From Candidatus Desantisiibacteriota bacterium (GTDB lineage: Bacteria > UBA9089 > CG2-30-40-21): a stretch of DNA of 24,615 bases. The stretch's first letter is position 1, and each line of letters begins with the position of its first letter. The notes below the pieces were generated by a model. It saw only the letters and a list, made by a program, of their open reading frames with translations. It did not search any database and was not told the DNA's origin. A program made the position numbers and the translations under genes. Of this stretch, positions 1 to 6,615 are shown in pieces. Where the stretch lies: NCBI GenBank assembly GCA_016208205.1, contig JACQYP010000048.1:1-24615 (forward strand). The letters are read 5' to 3'.

Positions 1-1111
1 ACTTGTTTATCCCGCAAATAATGCTATAACCGCTGGCATTATAAACAGTATTATTATAAATTGTAACATCGCTTGCACCATTGACATATATCCCCTCTCC
101 ATGGTTCAGCCAATCTGCCCCTGTCTGCTCATTAATAATATTATAAATCAAGTTGTTGCGAATAAGGACATTTGTAGGAACACCATATTCCATAGAATTA
201 ACCCTGATCCCTCCCTCTGAATCATAAATAATATTCTTTTCTACCAGAACACCGGGCATGAATCCATGAATAACTACAGCCGTACCATCAGAATCAAGGG
301 TCTTACGAAAACCATGGCACCTGTTCCCTCGAAGAATCGTTCCCATATTACTCTTAATATCAATAGCATTCTCACTTTTATCATCCAGAGTAGTATAAAG
401 GTGATTATCCTCAATCACTGTTTGTTCTGCATTTCCAGTTATAATTTGAATACAATCACCGGTGCAATCATATATCTCATTATTACAAAAGACATTGTTC
501 TTGCCATCCATCAATACAATCCCATGACAATCTCCGCCATACCTGAAAAAATTATATATCTTACAATTCTCAACAAGGATATTGTCTGCCCAAGAAATAT
601 CTATCCCATCTGCCTGACCATTTCGAATAGTACAAAAGGAAAAAATGATGTTAGCTGGTTTCCTGCCATTCTCATTACTTCCTATGCGAATACAATCATT
701 AGACACACCATTTTGATCAAACAAAATATTCTTGAATATCCAATATCTGCCATCCCAGAGCTTCATATCCATCAGAAACCCGCTGCCATTATTTTTAACC
801 ATTACCCTTTCGCCCGGATAAGCTTGAACCGTAATAGTTGCAGTCATGCTTCCACTCTGACAGACAGAAAAGTCAAGGGACGTGATTATTGAGTATGTCC
901 TGCCATCCCCAAAGATATCCCCACGAATATTTAAGGTATCACCTGCCTCAAGGCTGTTAATACCTGTCTGAATATTCTTCCAAGGATGATCAATAGAGCC
1001 ATCACCGTCTACAACTACAGAATTATCTACATAGTAATTCGTTGCAGTGCAAACTATTGGTATTAACAATAAAATACCTATCAATTTTAGTACATTACAA
1101 TACTGTCTCAT
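1..1111 (-). CDS. Secreted right-handed parallel beta-helix protein (3' end beyond window)
   Basis: An open frame runs without a stop from ATG at 1111 to the window edge (370 codons). A GAGGAAGGG ribosome-binding site lies about 8 nt upstream. The protein opens with a signal peptide (MRQYCNVLKLIGILLLIP..., cleavage probably near VCTA). It continues with YVDNS...GDGS..HPWKNIQTGINSLEAGDTLNI, the N-terminal signature of secreted beta-helix proteins of the poly-mannuronate lyase-like / NosD group. After that come many short strands with N-rich turns (IRNGQAD, VENCKIYN, IEDNHLYT, IRNNLIYN, IYNNTVYN) at about 22-25-residue spacing, typical of parallel beta-helix coils. It probably acts outside the cytoplasm on, or bound to, a polysaccharide. 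The catalytic type cannot be judged because the C-terminus is missing. All frames opposite it are shadows. Confidence 0.85.
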   Translation of the reverse strand, partial: MRQYCNVLKLIGILLLIPIVCTATNYYVDNSVVVDGDGSIDHPWKNIQTGINSLEAGDTLNIRGDIFGDGRTYSIITSLDFSVCQSGSMTATITVQAYPGERVMVKNNGSGFLMDMKLWDGRYWIFKNILFDQNGVSNDCIRIGSNENGRKPANIIFSFCTIRNGQADGIDISWADNILVENCKIYNFFRYGGDCHGIVLMDGKNNVFCNNEIYDCTGDCIQIITGNAEQTVIEDNHLYTTLDDKSENAIDIKSNMGTILRGNRCHGFRKTLDSDGTAVVIHGFMPGVLVEKNIIYDSEGGIRVNSMEYGVPTNVLIRNNLIYNIINEQTGADWLNHGEGIYVNGASDVTIYNNTVYNASGYSIICGINK

Positions 1112-1199
1112 GATTACAACCCTTCCTCAAAAATCATATTATCATAATATAACACATTTTTAGCCATTCGTCAATCTAAATTCGTAAATTTTTGTAATT

Positions 1200-1262
1200 G
1201 ACAGGATTTACAGGATTAACAAGATTTTTCATTTTAATCCAGTATATCCTGTTAATCCTGTC
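1200..1262. repeat. Inverted repeat in the gap before birA
   Basis: GACAGGATTTACAGGAT at 1200-1216 pairs with ATCCTGTTAATCCTGTC at 1246-1262 (16 of 17 positions). It lies between the divergent beta-helix gene and birA. Apart from this hairpin and the birA promoter I see only a short outer pair, AGCCGCAG (1341-1348) and CTGCGGCT (1411-1418), in the 330-nt gap. Confidence 0.7.
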
Positions 1263-1297
1263 TAATTCTTATTCTCCTCTACCAAACAAAAATAAGA

Positions 1298-1326
1298 TTG
1301 ACTATTAGCACTTTTTAGGGTATAAT
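1298..1326 (+). promoter_or_regulatory. Sigma70-type promoter for birA
   Basis: TTGACT (1298-1303), a spacer of exactly 17 nt, then a perfect TATAAT (1321-1326). Transcription would start near 1333, giving a leader of about 110 nt before the birA ATG. Confidence 0.75.
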
Positions 1327-1441
1327 TTTGGTGATTACTCAGCCGCAGAGAAACACATTCACCTGAACCTTTACATCTATTTCACAGCTCGAAAAATATC
1401 AGCGTAAATCTGCGGCTAAATTGAAAAACAGGAATAAAACC

Positions 1442-2209
1442 ATGCACATTTCTAAGGAAAAAATACTGCTTAACCTGAAATCAAGAATGTTTTCCCGGCA
1501 GATTCATCTGTTTGAAGAGGTATCTTCAACCCAGGATATTCTTCGCACCTTGATTCTTTCCGGTTCTCCAGAGGGCACAATAGTCCTATCTGAAACACAA
1601 ACCGAGGGACGAGGACGATTGGGCAGGGAATGGGTGTCGCCTGAAGGGGGTTTGTGGTTTTCTATTGTCCTTATTCCACCCTTTGGACCTGAAGCTGCAC
1701 CACAGATAACCCTACTGGCTGCCCTTAGTATTGTGCAGGCTGTCTCAGATATTGTTGGCTTAACTGCCAGCATTAAATGGCCAAATGATATATTTATCGA
1801 TGGCAAAAAGGTTGCGGGAATAATAGGAGAAATGTCCAGCCATCAGGTAGCTATAAAATATATTACCCTTGGGATAGGGATTAATGCAAATATACAGTTG
1901 GAAAACTTACCCCCTTGTGCTACGACCCTTTTCCACGAAACCCAAAAGGAGATACCCTTAGAAGAACTCCTTTCCTCTTTTCTAAATCATCTGGATGATA
2001 ATTATTCAGCCTTTAAGTCCTCAAAAGACCTCACCCTATTTATGGATAGTATCAAGAGGTTGTTGCTTTATAAAGATGAAACCGTTGAAATTTCCACAGC
2101 CCAAGGGATAGTAGAGGGAACTGTTCTTGATGTCCATACGGATGGACGGCTGATAATAAAGATAGGGGATGAATGCAGGATGATTAGCAGTGGTGAGATT
2201 GTTGCATGA
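1442..2209 (+). CDS. birA: Biotin--[acetyl-CoA-carboxylase] ligase, single-function type
   Basis: Activates biotin to biotinyl-AMP and transfers it to the carrier-protein lysine of biotin-dependent carboxylases in the cytoplasm. The 255-residue product has the ligase signatures in order: SSTQD near 30, GRGRLGREW (56-64, biotinyl-AMP loop), KWPNDI (112-117) and KVAGIIGE (about 123-130), then the small C-terminal SH3-like domain ending in GRLIIKIGDECRMISSGEIVA. There is no N-terminal winged helix, so unlike E. coli BirA it should not act as a repressor. I chose ATG 1442 because AGGAA lies 7 nt upstream; an in-frame TTG at 1421 would add seven residues but has no ribosome-binding site. It has its own promoter at 1298-1326. 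Confidence 0.93.
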   Translation: MHISKEKILLNLKSRMFSRQIHLFEEVSSTQDILRTLILSGSPEGTIVLSETQTEGRGRLGREWVSPEGGLWFSIVLIPPFGPEAAPQITLLAALSIVQAVSDIVGLTASIKWPNDIFIDGKKVAGIIGEMSSHQVAIKYITLGIGINANIQLENLPPCATTLFHETQKEIPLEELLSSFLNHLDDNYSAFKSSKDLTLFMDSIKRLLLYKDETVEISTAQGIVEGTVLDVHTDGRLIIKIGDECRMISSGEIVA

Positions 2210-2272
2210 TTACTGTGCTACCACAAACTTAAGTTATTTACAACACTTTAACCATCTTGTGTGACAGTTTTG

Positions 2273-2322
2273 GTAATCGGTAATCAGTATCACCGATTAC
2301 CTGATTACTGATTACCGATTAC
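2273..2322. repeat. Palindromic repeat upstream of larC
   Basis: GTAATCGGTAATCAG (2273-2287) pairs perfectly with CTGATTACCGATTAC (2308-2322). The loop holds further copies of the ATTAC motif. It lies 9 nt before the larC ribosome-binding site. A degenerate relative occurs at 4379-4467. Confidence 0.8.
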
Positions 2323-2345
2323 TAAGATTTTCAGGAGGTTTTACA

Positions 2346-3566
2346 TTGAAAATAGCTTACTTTGATTGTTTTTCCGGTATAAGTGGTGATATGATTCTGG
2401 GGGCATTACTTGATGCAGGGGTGGATGTTCAATGGTTAAATCAGGAATTATCCAAGCTTGGAATAGGCAGGCACACATCGGGCAACCACAGGGGGTTGCC
2501 CCTACAGACTACAAGAGTTACAAAGGGTGGGCTGCAAGGATTAAGTGTTGATGTTGGTGTAGATAAAGAAAGGCTTACCCCGCCGGAGATGTTTGAGATT
2601 ATTAATAAGAGCAGCCTGGATGAAAAAATAAAGGTTTCGTCCTGTCAGATAATCGCAAGATTGGTTCAGGCAGAGGCATTTGTGCATAATATTCCTTCAG
2701 ATAGGGTTCATTTTCACGAGTTAGGGGATAAGGATACCCTGATTGATGTTGTTGGTGCGATACTATGCCTTTCCAAGCTTGGGATAGAAAAGATATATTC
2801 ATCCCCGTTAAACCTTGGCTCTGGAAGCGTATCATGTGAACATGGGATACTGCCTGTTCCGACACCGGCTACAGCTGAATTGATCAAGGACTTTCCTGTA
2901 TATTCTACCCCTGATATAAATAGAGAATTAACCACCCCTACCGGTGCAGCCATAATTACTACCCTCTCAGTAGCCTGCAATCATATGCCACAGATGCAGA
3001 TAAAAAAAATCGGTTATGGTGCCGGAAGTCATGAAACAGCTATTCCAAACCTTTTGCGGGTCTTTGTTGGTGAGGCACTTATACCCTTGTGCGAGAAGGA
3101 AGATAAAGTAGGACAGGCTTCCAGCCTGTCAACCATAGGCGAGCAGGATGTTGTTACCCTACTTGAAACCAATATTGATGATATGAACCCTGAGATACAT
3201 GATTATCTGATAGAAGAGCTGATGAAACAAGGGGCACTTGATGCCTGGCTTATCCCAATTCATGGAAAAAAAGGAAGGATAGGGGTTCTTTTAAGCGTGA
3301 TCAGCCTTCCTGAGGATGCAGACAGATCAATGGACACTATCTTTTCTCAAACAACTACCATTGGCATCCGCATTCATCAAGTAGCACGGAAAAAGCTTCC
3401 CCGACAATTGGTAGAGATAGATACAAAATACGGTATCCTGAAGGTAAAGGAAACAATTATTGGAAACAAGAAAAGGATTGTCCCTGAATACGAGGAATGC
3501 CGCAGGATTGCCGGCAAGGAAAATGTGCCTTTGCAAGAGGTGTATTGGGAATGTATGAAGGGATAA
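2346..3566 (+). CDS. larC: LarC-type nickel insertion protein (nickel-pincer cofactor cyclometallase)
   Basis: Inserts nickel into pyridinium-3,5-bisthiocarboxylic acid mononucleotide, the last step in making the nickel-pincer cofactor of lactate racemase-type enzymes. The family is recognised by the N-terminus MKIAYFDCFSGISGDMILGA, by VHFHELGDKDTLIDVVGA (about 121-138), by LTTPTGAAI and by LETNIDDMNPEIHDYL. The length (406 aa) fits the full-length protein; in lactobacilli the two halves are joined by a programmed frameshift, here they are one frame. The start is TTG with AGGAGG 8 nt upstream. Two stretches are repeat-encoded: residues 45-54 (SGNHRGLPLQ) and 255-262 (VGQASSLS), both in linker-like positions. 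larB and larE are not in the window, and the next gene downstream is a broken nitroreductase. Confidence 0.93.
   Translation: MKIAYFDCFSGISGDMILGALLDAGVDVQWLNQELSKLGIGRHTSGNHRGLPLQTTRVTKGGLQGLSVDVGVDKERLTPPEMFEIINKSSLDEKIKVSSCQIIARLVQAEAFVHNIPSDRVHFHELGDKDTLIDVVGAILCLSKLGIEKIYSSPLNLGSGSVSCEHGILPVPTPATAELIKDFPVYSTPDINRELTTPTGAAIITTLSVACNHMPQMQIKKIGYGAGSHETAIPNLLRVFVGEALIPLCEKEDKVGQASSLSTIGEQDVVTLLETNIDDMNPEIHDYLIEELMKQGALDAWLIPIHGKKGRIGVLLSVISLPEDADRSMDTIFSQTTTIGIRIHQVARKKLPRQLVEIDTKYGILKVKETIIGNKKRIVPEYEECRRIAGKENVPLQEVYWECMKG
2480..2505 (-). repeat. 26-nt GTAG-REP hairpin inserted in frame in larC
   Basis: GGGCAACC (2480-2487), a 6-nt loop, GGTTGCCC (2494-2501), then CTAC. Read on the minus strand this is GTAG followed by an 8-bp hairpin. 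It matches the intergenic copy at 10717-10742 at 25 of 26 positions. It starts on the third base of codon 45 and adds no stop. Confidence 0.85.
3108..3130 (+). repeat. GTAG-REP hairpin, second in-frame insertion in larC
   Basis: GTAG (3108-3111), stem GACAGGCT, loop TCC, stem AGCCTGTC (8 bp, perfect). It encodes VGQASSLS between the N- and C-terminal domains of LarC. It shares its GTAGGACAG start with the element at 20075-20097. Confidence 0.8.
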
Positions 3567-3576
3567 AGGTAATATT

Positions 3577-4284
3577 ATGAAAAAAATACATATCATAATA
3601 CTGGTTATAATATTAATAAGTGTAGGAATTGGAGGGTTTTTTATGTTACAGCACTTAAAGGCAGATAGCCACGAGCCTATAGAAGTCCTCAATAGAAAAA
3701 TAAAACTACCTGAACCAAAATATGACAGCAGTACTTCGATCGAACAAGCTTTGCTCAAAAGAAGATCGGTTAGAGTGTATAAAGATGAACCGATGGCACT
3801 TACTGAAATCTCACAACTCCTCTGGGCTGCGCAAGGAATTACAGATCCAAGAGGTTTCAGGACAGCTCCCTCTGCAGGAGCCCTCTAACCACTTAAGCTT
3901 TATGTTGTTGTTGGAAATGTGAACAATCTTCCCAATGGAATTTATAAGTATGAGCCACATAAGCACGAATTGGTGATGGTTGTGGAAGGGGATAAAAGAA
4001 CCGAATTATGTAATGCTGCCTTAGGTCAGCCTTCAATTAAAGACGCTGCCGCAGTTATAGTATTTTCAACAGCTTACAAGCGGACAACCGAAAAATATGG
4101 AGAAAAGGGTATAAGATATGCACATATAGAGGTTGGTCATGCCGCTCAAAACATTTATCTGCAAGCAGTTTCGTTAAATCTTGGGACAGTGGTTATCGGG
4201 GCTTTTGATGATGAGGTAAAAAAGATAATGAATATAGGGGATAAAGAACAGCCTTTATATATGATGCCTGTAGGAAAGAAGTAA
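3577..4284 (+). pseudogene. SagB-type nitroreductase-like protein split by an in-frame TAA
   Basis: Flavin-dependent nitroreductase/SagB-type dehydrogenase fold with an N-terminal membrane segment (residues 4-24, IHIIILVIILISVGIGGFF). The first part holds IEQALLKRRSVRVY and ITDPRGFRTAPSAGAL; TAA at 3886-3888 follows. The same frame then resumes with PLKLYVVVGNV, YAHIEVGHAAQNIYLQAVSLNLGTVVIGAF and ends in MPVGKK. Family members usually read PSAGALYPLELY here, so the TAA sits where a tyrosine codon (TAT/TAC) is expected: a single base change with no frame change. The rest looks intact, so this is a young nonsense mutation, a sequence error or read-through. A GTG near 3919 could restart translation but would leave out the N-terminal half of the flavin fold. 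It follows larC by 10 nt. Confidence 0.85.
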
Positions 4285-4378
4285 AATAAGTAAAGAAGTT
4301 TTTCTTGACGGATTGTAACAAAATATGCAATAATAGAGTAGTATCATGTCAAGTCTCAAGTGTCGGAATGAAGTGTAA

Positions 4379-4467
4379 GGTAATCAGTAACCAGTGATCG
4401 GTAATCGGTAAGGATCAGTTACTATCTTCTCTTCACCGATAACCTGATAACTGATAACCGATTACCA
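4379..4467. repeat. Degenerate inverted repeat of the GGTAATC family
   Basis: GGTAATCAGTAACCAGTG.. and CGGTAATCGGTAAGG on the left face CACCGATAACCTG.. and GATAACCGATTACC on the right. It is a weaker copy of the palindrome at 2273-2322. The 513-nt gap 4285-4797 holds this repeat, the element at 4518, two leader hairpins and the promoter at 4661; I see no gene there. Confidence 0.6.
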
Positions 4468-4517
4468 GCTCCTTGTCATGCGACATCATAAGGTTGACAC
4501 GACAGGAAGATATTTCG

Positions 4518-4621
4518 TAATGGGTCAGCAAGCAATGAGAAAAACTACCAATCCGTCATTGCGAGGAGTGAAGCAACGAAGCAACCTACGATGAGATTGC
4601 TTCGTCGCAGTAGCTCCTCGC
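4518..4621. repeat. Truncated copy of a MITE-like element
   Basis: Starts TAATGGGTCAGCAAGCAATG and continues through ACTACCAA, CGTCATTGCGAGGAG and GATTGCTTCGTCGCAG to CTCCTCGC, nearly identical to 16093-16197. It then breaks off without the terminal CTACC..CCCATTA half present in the copies at 6376-6546 and 16093-16247. Confidence 0.8.
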
Positions 4622-4660
4622 TGTATCTCACAGCTTGAAAGATTTCGATAAGAAATCAAG

Positions 4661-4689
4661 TTGACAATATTTAGGAACTTTGTTATAAT
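4661..4689 (+). promoter_or_regulatory. Perfect sigma70 promoter for the CsgG-like pair
   Basis: TTGACA (4661-4666), 17-nt spacer, TATAAT (4684-4689): full consensus. Transcription should start near 4696, leaving a leader of about 100 nt with two hairpins before the start codon at 4798. Confidence 0.85.
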
Positions 4690-4718
4690 GAAATTATGTA
4701 ACTACTCAGGTAGGCTTG

Positions 4719-4736
4719 TCCCTGTGAATACAGGGA
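4719..4736. repeat. Leader hairpin of the CTTGTCCCTG family
   Basis: TCCCTGT-gaat-ACAGGGA in the 5' leader of the first CsgG-like gene. Close relatives are at 9029-9046 (3' end of cimA) and 16252-16269; all share CTTGTCCCTG on one arm. Confidence 0.7.
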
Positions 4737-4742
4737 TAGACT

Positions 4743-4772
4743 GTAGTTGGAATGTTCCCCTAAACATTCCAA
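4743..4772 (+). repeat. GTAG-REP hairpin next to the ribosome-binding site
   Basis: GTAG (4743-4746), stem TTGGAATGTT, 6-nt loop, stem AACATTCCAA (10 bp, perfect). It ends 10 nt before the GAGGAGG ribosome-binding site of the gene at 4798, so if transcribed it folds directly upstream of the initiation region. Confidence 0.75.
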
Positions 4773-4797
4773 TAAATTATATGAGGAGGATGTGTAA

Positions 4798-5394
4798 ATG
4801 AATAGAATGATTTTTCTGGGATTTTTGAATTTGGTTATTGTCTGTGGTTGTGCACCTGTTAAGCCTTATCAAGTGACTAATTTCTTTTTGAATGAAAAAG
4901 CAGTGTTTGAATTATATTCTCAACGAGTGGCAGTCTTACCTTTTGAAAATTTAAGTGATGATTCTTCTGCCGGACCAAAGATCACCGATGAATTTAATCT
5001 TCAATTAGGGAAATTAGGACATTTTGATCTGGTTGAAAGATTAAGAATTGAGGAGCTTTATAAAGAGCAGAATTTTAACCCGAACCGAATTGATCAGGCT
5101 ACAGCAGTCAAGATTGGTAAGATGTTGGGTGCTCATGGTGTAATTCTCGGCAATGTGACTGAATATAGTAAAAGTAAGGTAGGGATAAGTATCCGGTTAG
5201 TAAATGTAGAGACAGGAAAACAAATCTGGCAGACAAGGGATACCCTTGATGGAAGGGATAGACGAGTAAAGGAATTGGTTGAAGGGTTTGGACAAAAGAT
5301 GAGACTAAGCAAAGACAGGGACTTTTTAGCCCAGATTCTATGCCAATTATTAGCAGAAACCTTTAAGGTAAATAAAGAAATAAAAGGGGAATAA
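4798..5394 (+). CDS. CsgG-like lipoprotein, first of two tandem paralogues
   Basis: Predicted outer-membrane or periplasmic lipoprotein of 198 aa. It has a short signal sequence with Cys at 16 and 18 (VIVCGC; Cys18 is the likely lipidated residue). The CsgG core follows: QRVAVLPFENLSDD (about 42-55), ITDEFNLQLGKLGHFDLVERLRIEELYKEQ, ATAVKIGKMLGAHGVILGNVTEY and VGISIRLVNVETGKQIWQ. CsgG itself is the curli export channel; small relatives such as LpoB and GNA1162-type proteins serve as envelope accessory lipoproteins. No curli genes are nearby, so curli export is not implied. GAGGAGG lies 9 nt before ATG 4798. It probably shares the 4661 promoter with its paralogue at 5572, from which a 177-nt repeat-filled spacer separates it. 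Confidence 0.85.
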   Translation: MNRMIFLGFLNLVIVCGCAPVKPYQVTNFFLNEKAVFELYSQRVAVLPFENLSDDSSAGPKITDEFNLQLGKLGHFDLVERLRIEELYKEQNFNPNRIDQATAVKIGKMLGAHGVILGNVTEYSKSKVGISIRLVNVETGKQIWQTRDTLDGRDRRVKELVEGFGQKMRLSKDRDFLAQILCQLLAETFKVNKEIKGE

Positions 5395-5405
5395 ACCTAA
5401 TGACC

Positions 5406-5554
5406 GTTCACCGCAGAGACGCAGAGTTCGCCGAGAATCGCAAAAGGACAAAAGGGAGACTACTGCTTAGGACAATAAGTGATATGCTGCCAAGTTCTTG
5501 GTCCATGAAGAATTCCACAGCATACTCTGCGTCTTTTGCGTCTCTGCGGTGAAC
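5406..5554. repeat. MITE-like inverted repeat between the CsgG-like paralogues
   Basis: GTTCACCGCAGAGACG (5406-5421) pairs perfectly over 16 bp with CGTCTCTGCGGTGAAC (5539-5554). The next segments, GCAGAG and CTCTGC, extend the pairing. It fills almost the whole 177-nt gap. A distant relative is at 8855-8960. Confidence 0.85.
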
Positions 5555-5571
5555 TAAAGGGGCAATAAAAA

Positions 5572-6351
5572 ATGTATAAAAAACAAAGACCTGCTTTTAA
5601 GCTATTGAATTTTTTACTTATTATATCTTTGCTTAACATGACCGGTTGTACAGGGGCAAGGCAATATCGTATAAGTAATTTCTTTATAGATAATTCAATT
5701 CATGAACTAAAACAGAACAGAATAGCTGTTTTACCTTTTGAGAATTTGACCAAAATAGACAATGCCTCTCTTTTAATTACAGATGAATTTAATCTACAAT
5801 TAGGAAAGCTTGGTAAGTTTGATTTGGTAGAAAGGATGAGAATTGAAGAGCTTTTTAAGGAGCAGGATTTTCACAAAGATAGGATTGATGAGGCGACTGC
5901 GGTTAAAATTGGTAAGATGCTTGGTGCTCATGCTGTTGTATTAGGTGTAATCACTAAATATACTCCTTGTGAGAATGATAAACAAATAACTCAATCACCA
6001 GAACCTTCACCACCACCAATTGTAATAAGCGACCATCATCATAAAGCTAAGGAAGAAAAAGCTGATGATTGGAGTTTGTTAGATACAGTCATCTTTGTCG
6101 GAGCTATGATCAGCGTAATTGGTATTACTTACATCTTTTTTGTTCAACCATCTACTGAAGTGGGAGTTAGTGTGCGAATGATTAATGTAGAAACAGGACA
6201 GTACCTATGGCAGGCAAAGGATACATTTAAGGGTAATCGACCGTCTTTGAAAACATTGGCAAAAACAAAAGAAGAACGCAAAAGATTACGCAAAGATGTT
6301 GATTTTTTAACCCAACTCCTGTGTCAACAATTAGCAGAAACACTTAAGTAG
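5572..6351 (+). CDS. CsgG-like lipoprotein, second paralogue, with an inserted hydrophobic segment
   Basis: Paralogue of the gene at 4798: lipobox NMTGC (Cys26), NRIAVLPFENLTKID, ITDEFNLQLGKLGKFDLVER, ATAVKIGKMLGAHAVVLGVITKY, then VGVSVRMINVETGQYLWQ. Between ITKY and VGVSVR, where the first copy has only three or four residues, about 64 residues are inserted (roughly 131-196). They comprise a proline-rich stretch (PEPSPPPIV), a His/Lys/Glu-rich stretch (DHHHKAKEEKADD) and a 20-residue hydrophobic helix (TVIFVGAMISVIGITYIFF). A transmembrane helix inside an otherwise soluble lipoprotein fold is unusual. The ribosome-binding site is weak (AAAGGGGC). The start is supported by alignment with the first copy. 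Confidence 0.83.
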   Translation: MYKKQRPAFKLLNFLLIISLLNMTGCTGARQYRISNFFIDNSIHELKQNRIAVLPFENLTKIDNASLLITDEFNLQLGKLGKFDLVERMRIEELFKEQDFHKDRIDEATAVKIGKMLGAHAVVLGVITKYTPCENDKQITQSPEPSPPPIVISDHHHKAKEEKADDWSLLDTVIFVGAMISVIGITYIFFVQPSTEVGVSVRMINVETGQYLWQAKDTFKGNRPSLKTLAKTKEERKRLRKDVDFLTQLLCQQLAETLK

Positions 6352-6375
6352 AGCTTGTGGGTGTAGCTTAATCCG

Positions 6376-6546
6376 TAATGGGTCAGTGAACGGTAGGCAC
6401 CAGAGCGTCATTGCGAGGAGCTACTGCGACGAAGCGTCATTGGCGAGAAGTGAAGCGACGAAGCAACCTCCAACGAGATTGCTTCGCTTCCTTCGGTCGC
6501 TCGCAATGACGGGTTGGTAGTTTTTCTACCGTTCACTGACCCATTA
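6376..6546. mobile_element. Intact MITE-like element with 21-bp terminal inverted repeats
   Basis: The left end TAATGGGTCAGTGAACGG.. (6376-6396) and right end ..CCGTTCACTGACCCATTA (6526-6546) are perfect 21-bp inverted repeats. The inside carries CGTCATTGCGAGGAGC, GAAGCGACGAAGCAAC and CTCGCAATGACG, again self-complementary. TTAATCC stands just outside both ends (6368-6374 and 6550-6556), compatible with a target duplication. It codes for nothing; other copies are at 4518 and 16093. Confidence 0.8.
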
Positions 6547-6615
6547 TGTTTAATCCCTCGTAGCAGCATTCCTGGTGACCTTTGCGGTTAAATCTTGAAA
6601 TGGTGATAATCTAAC

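Noticed and set aside
266..892. A 208-codon plus-strand ORF beginning MNNYSRTIRIKG
   Set aside because: It is antisense to the beta-helix gene, which has a signal peptide and family-typical repeats; the ORF has low-complexity Ile/Asn/Thr composition and no ribosome-binding site.
4305..4334. Promoter TTGACG-N18-AATAAT behind the nitroreductase relic
   Set aside because: No gene or recognisable RNA follows for almost 500 nt; such matches are expected by chance in AT-rich sequence.
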